DNA of 64,000 nucleotides from Caulobacter vibrioides OR37. Lineage in GTDB: Bacteria > Pseudomonadota > Alphaproteobacteria > Caulobacterales > Caulobacteraceae. Below are positions 63,732-64,000 of the stretch, one piece after another. The stretch spans positions 62,001-126,000 of the forward strand of contig NZ_APMP01000001.1 in NCBI RefSeq assembly GCF_000372645.1, given 5' to 3'. The position numbers and the translations under genes are program-made. The notes under the pieces were generated by a model. That model was not told where the DNA came from and did not search any database. It saw only the letters and a list, made by a program, of their open reading frames with translations. Every line of letters starts with the position of its first letter. The first letter of the stretch is position 1.

Positions 63732-64000
63732 CGACCTTCCATGCGGGCGCTTCACGCGCTCCGTTCCACACGATTCCCCAATTGCTAATACGGCCTCGCG
63801 GGGGTGGCCGTAAGAGCCAAGACGCACGACGCTTGCGCCGGCGCGCCAATCGCCCAATTTAGATGACGAGGTCATGACACGATCCGGCGTGTTCGAGCGT
63901 TTGAGGCGGGAAAGGCGCCGGCAAGGCTTGTGAACCGAGCCCGGATCGGGGATTGTCAAGGATTAGACAACTCCCGGCGTATATTCTGCTTGCTTCGGTG
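63732..64000. other. upstream region of cicA, end of window
   Basis: No gene is recognised in these last 269 bases. A TTGTC/GACAA inverted repeat at 63953-63970 followed by TATATT suggests a plus-strand promoter for a gene beyond the edge. If the Caulobacter order holds, clpX lies just outside, but its start is not seen. Confidence 0.4.

Overview
This window looks like chromosomal DNA from a Caulobacter species close to C. vibrioides/crescentus or C. segnis. The support is very high GC with strong GC3 bias, many GTG and TTG starts, ATGA/GTGA-type overlaps, an HdaA-type DnaA regulator, a TonB-dependent receptor, and a tig, clpP, cicA arrangement typical of Caulobacter. This is a judgement from gene content, not a database match.

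Layout. 0-4.4 kb: the start of rpsF (cut by the window edge), two exported proteins, a sterol-desaturase-like hydroxylase with a membrane-bound AraC regulator, and an exported peroxiredoxin. 4.5-10.7 kb: fatty acid synthesis (fabD, fabG, acpP, fabF) running into mltG, yicC and gmk. 10.7-13.1 kb: a GlsB-type membrane protein, a possible 37-residue membrane peptide and an HWE/HisKA_2 sensor kinase with a candidate general-stress (EcfG/sigma-T type) promoter. 13.1-21.1 kb, minus strand: lptF, lptG, lptD, surA, pdxA, rsmA, which join LPS export to outer-membrane assembly. 21.4-29.0 kb: pepA, holC, an I78-type inhibitor lipoprotein, an ABC-F ATPase, ndk, a YoaK-family protein and a TPR protein. 29.3-36.0 kb: purM-purN, rnd, a hybrid histidine kinase and a double retropepsin-TPR protein. 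36.0-38.1 kb: a LysR regulator divergent from a two-gene chromate transporter. 38.2-44.8 kb: ppx, a phosphotransferase, a small lipoprotein, ppk and hdaA.

44.95-47.06 kb is the accessory island and the main discovery: a complete retron, visibly more AT-rich than its flanks. It has a sigma70-like promoter, an msr-msd non-coding RNA with a 22-position msd stem and weak a1/a2 repeats, an effector with a nucleoside-deoxyribosyltransferase-like domain plus a likely winged-helix C-terminus (Ec86-like, type II-A architecture), and a retron reverse transcriptase with NAxxH, YADD and VTG motifs. It lies between hdaA and an ecsC-family gene, with no integrase or transposase beside it.

47.1-64 kb: ecsC-like, parE, two amidohydrolases, a TonB-dependent receptor, glnB-glnA, a histidine phosphatase, a bifunctional NAD(P)HX repair enzyme (nnrE-nnrD), a small ion channel, tRNA-Leu(UAG), tig, clpP and cicA.

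Intergenic DNA holds several palindromic repeat elements (29.05, 29.9, 43.95, 50.1 kb) and clear intrinsic terminators after acpP, ndk, ppx, the amidohydrolase pair, the TonB receptor, glnA, tig and clpP. I found no CRISPR array, prophage, complete IS element or replication origin.
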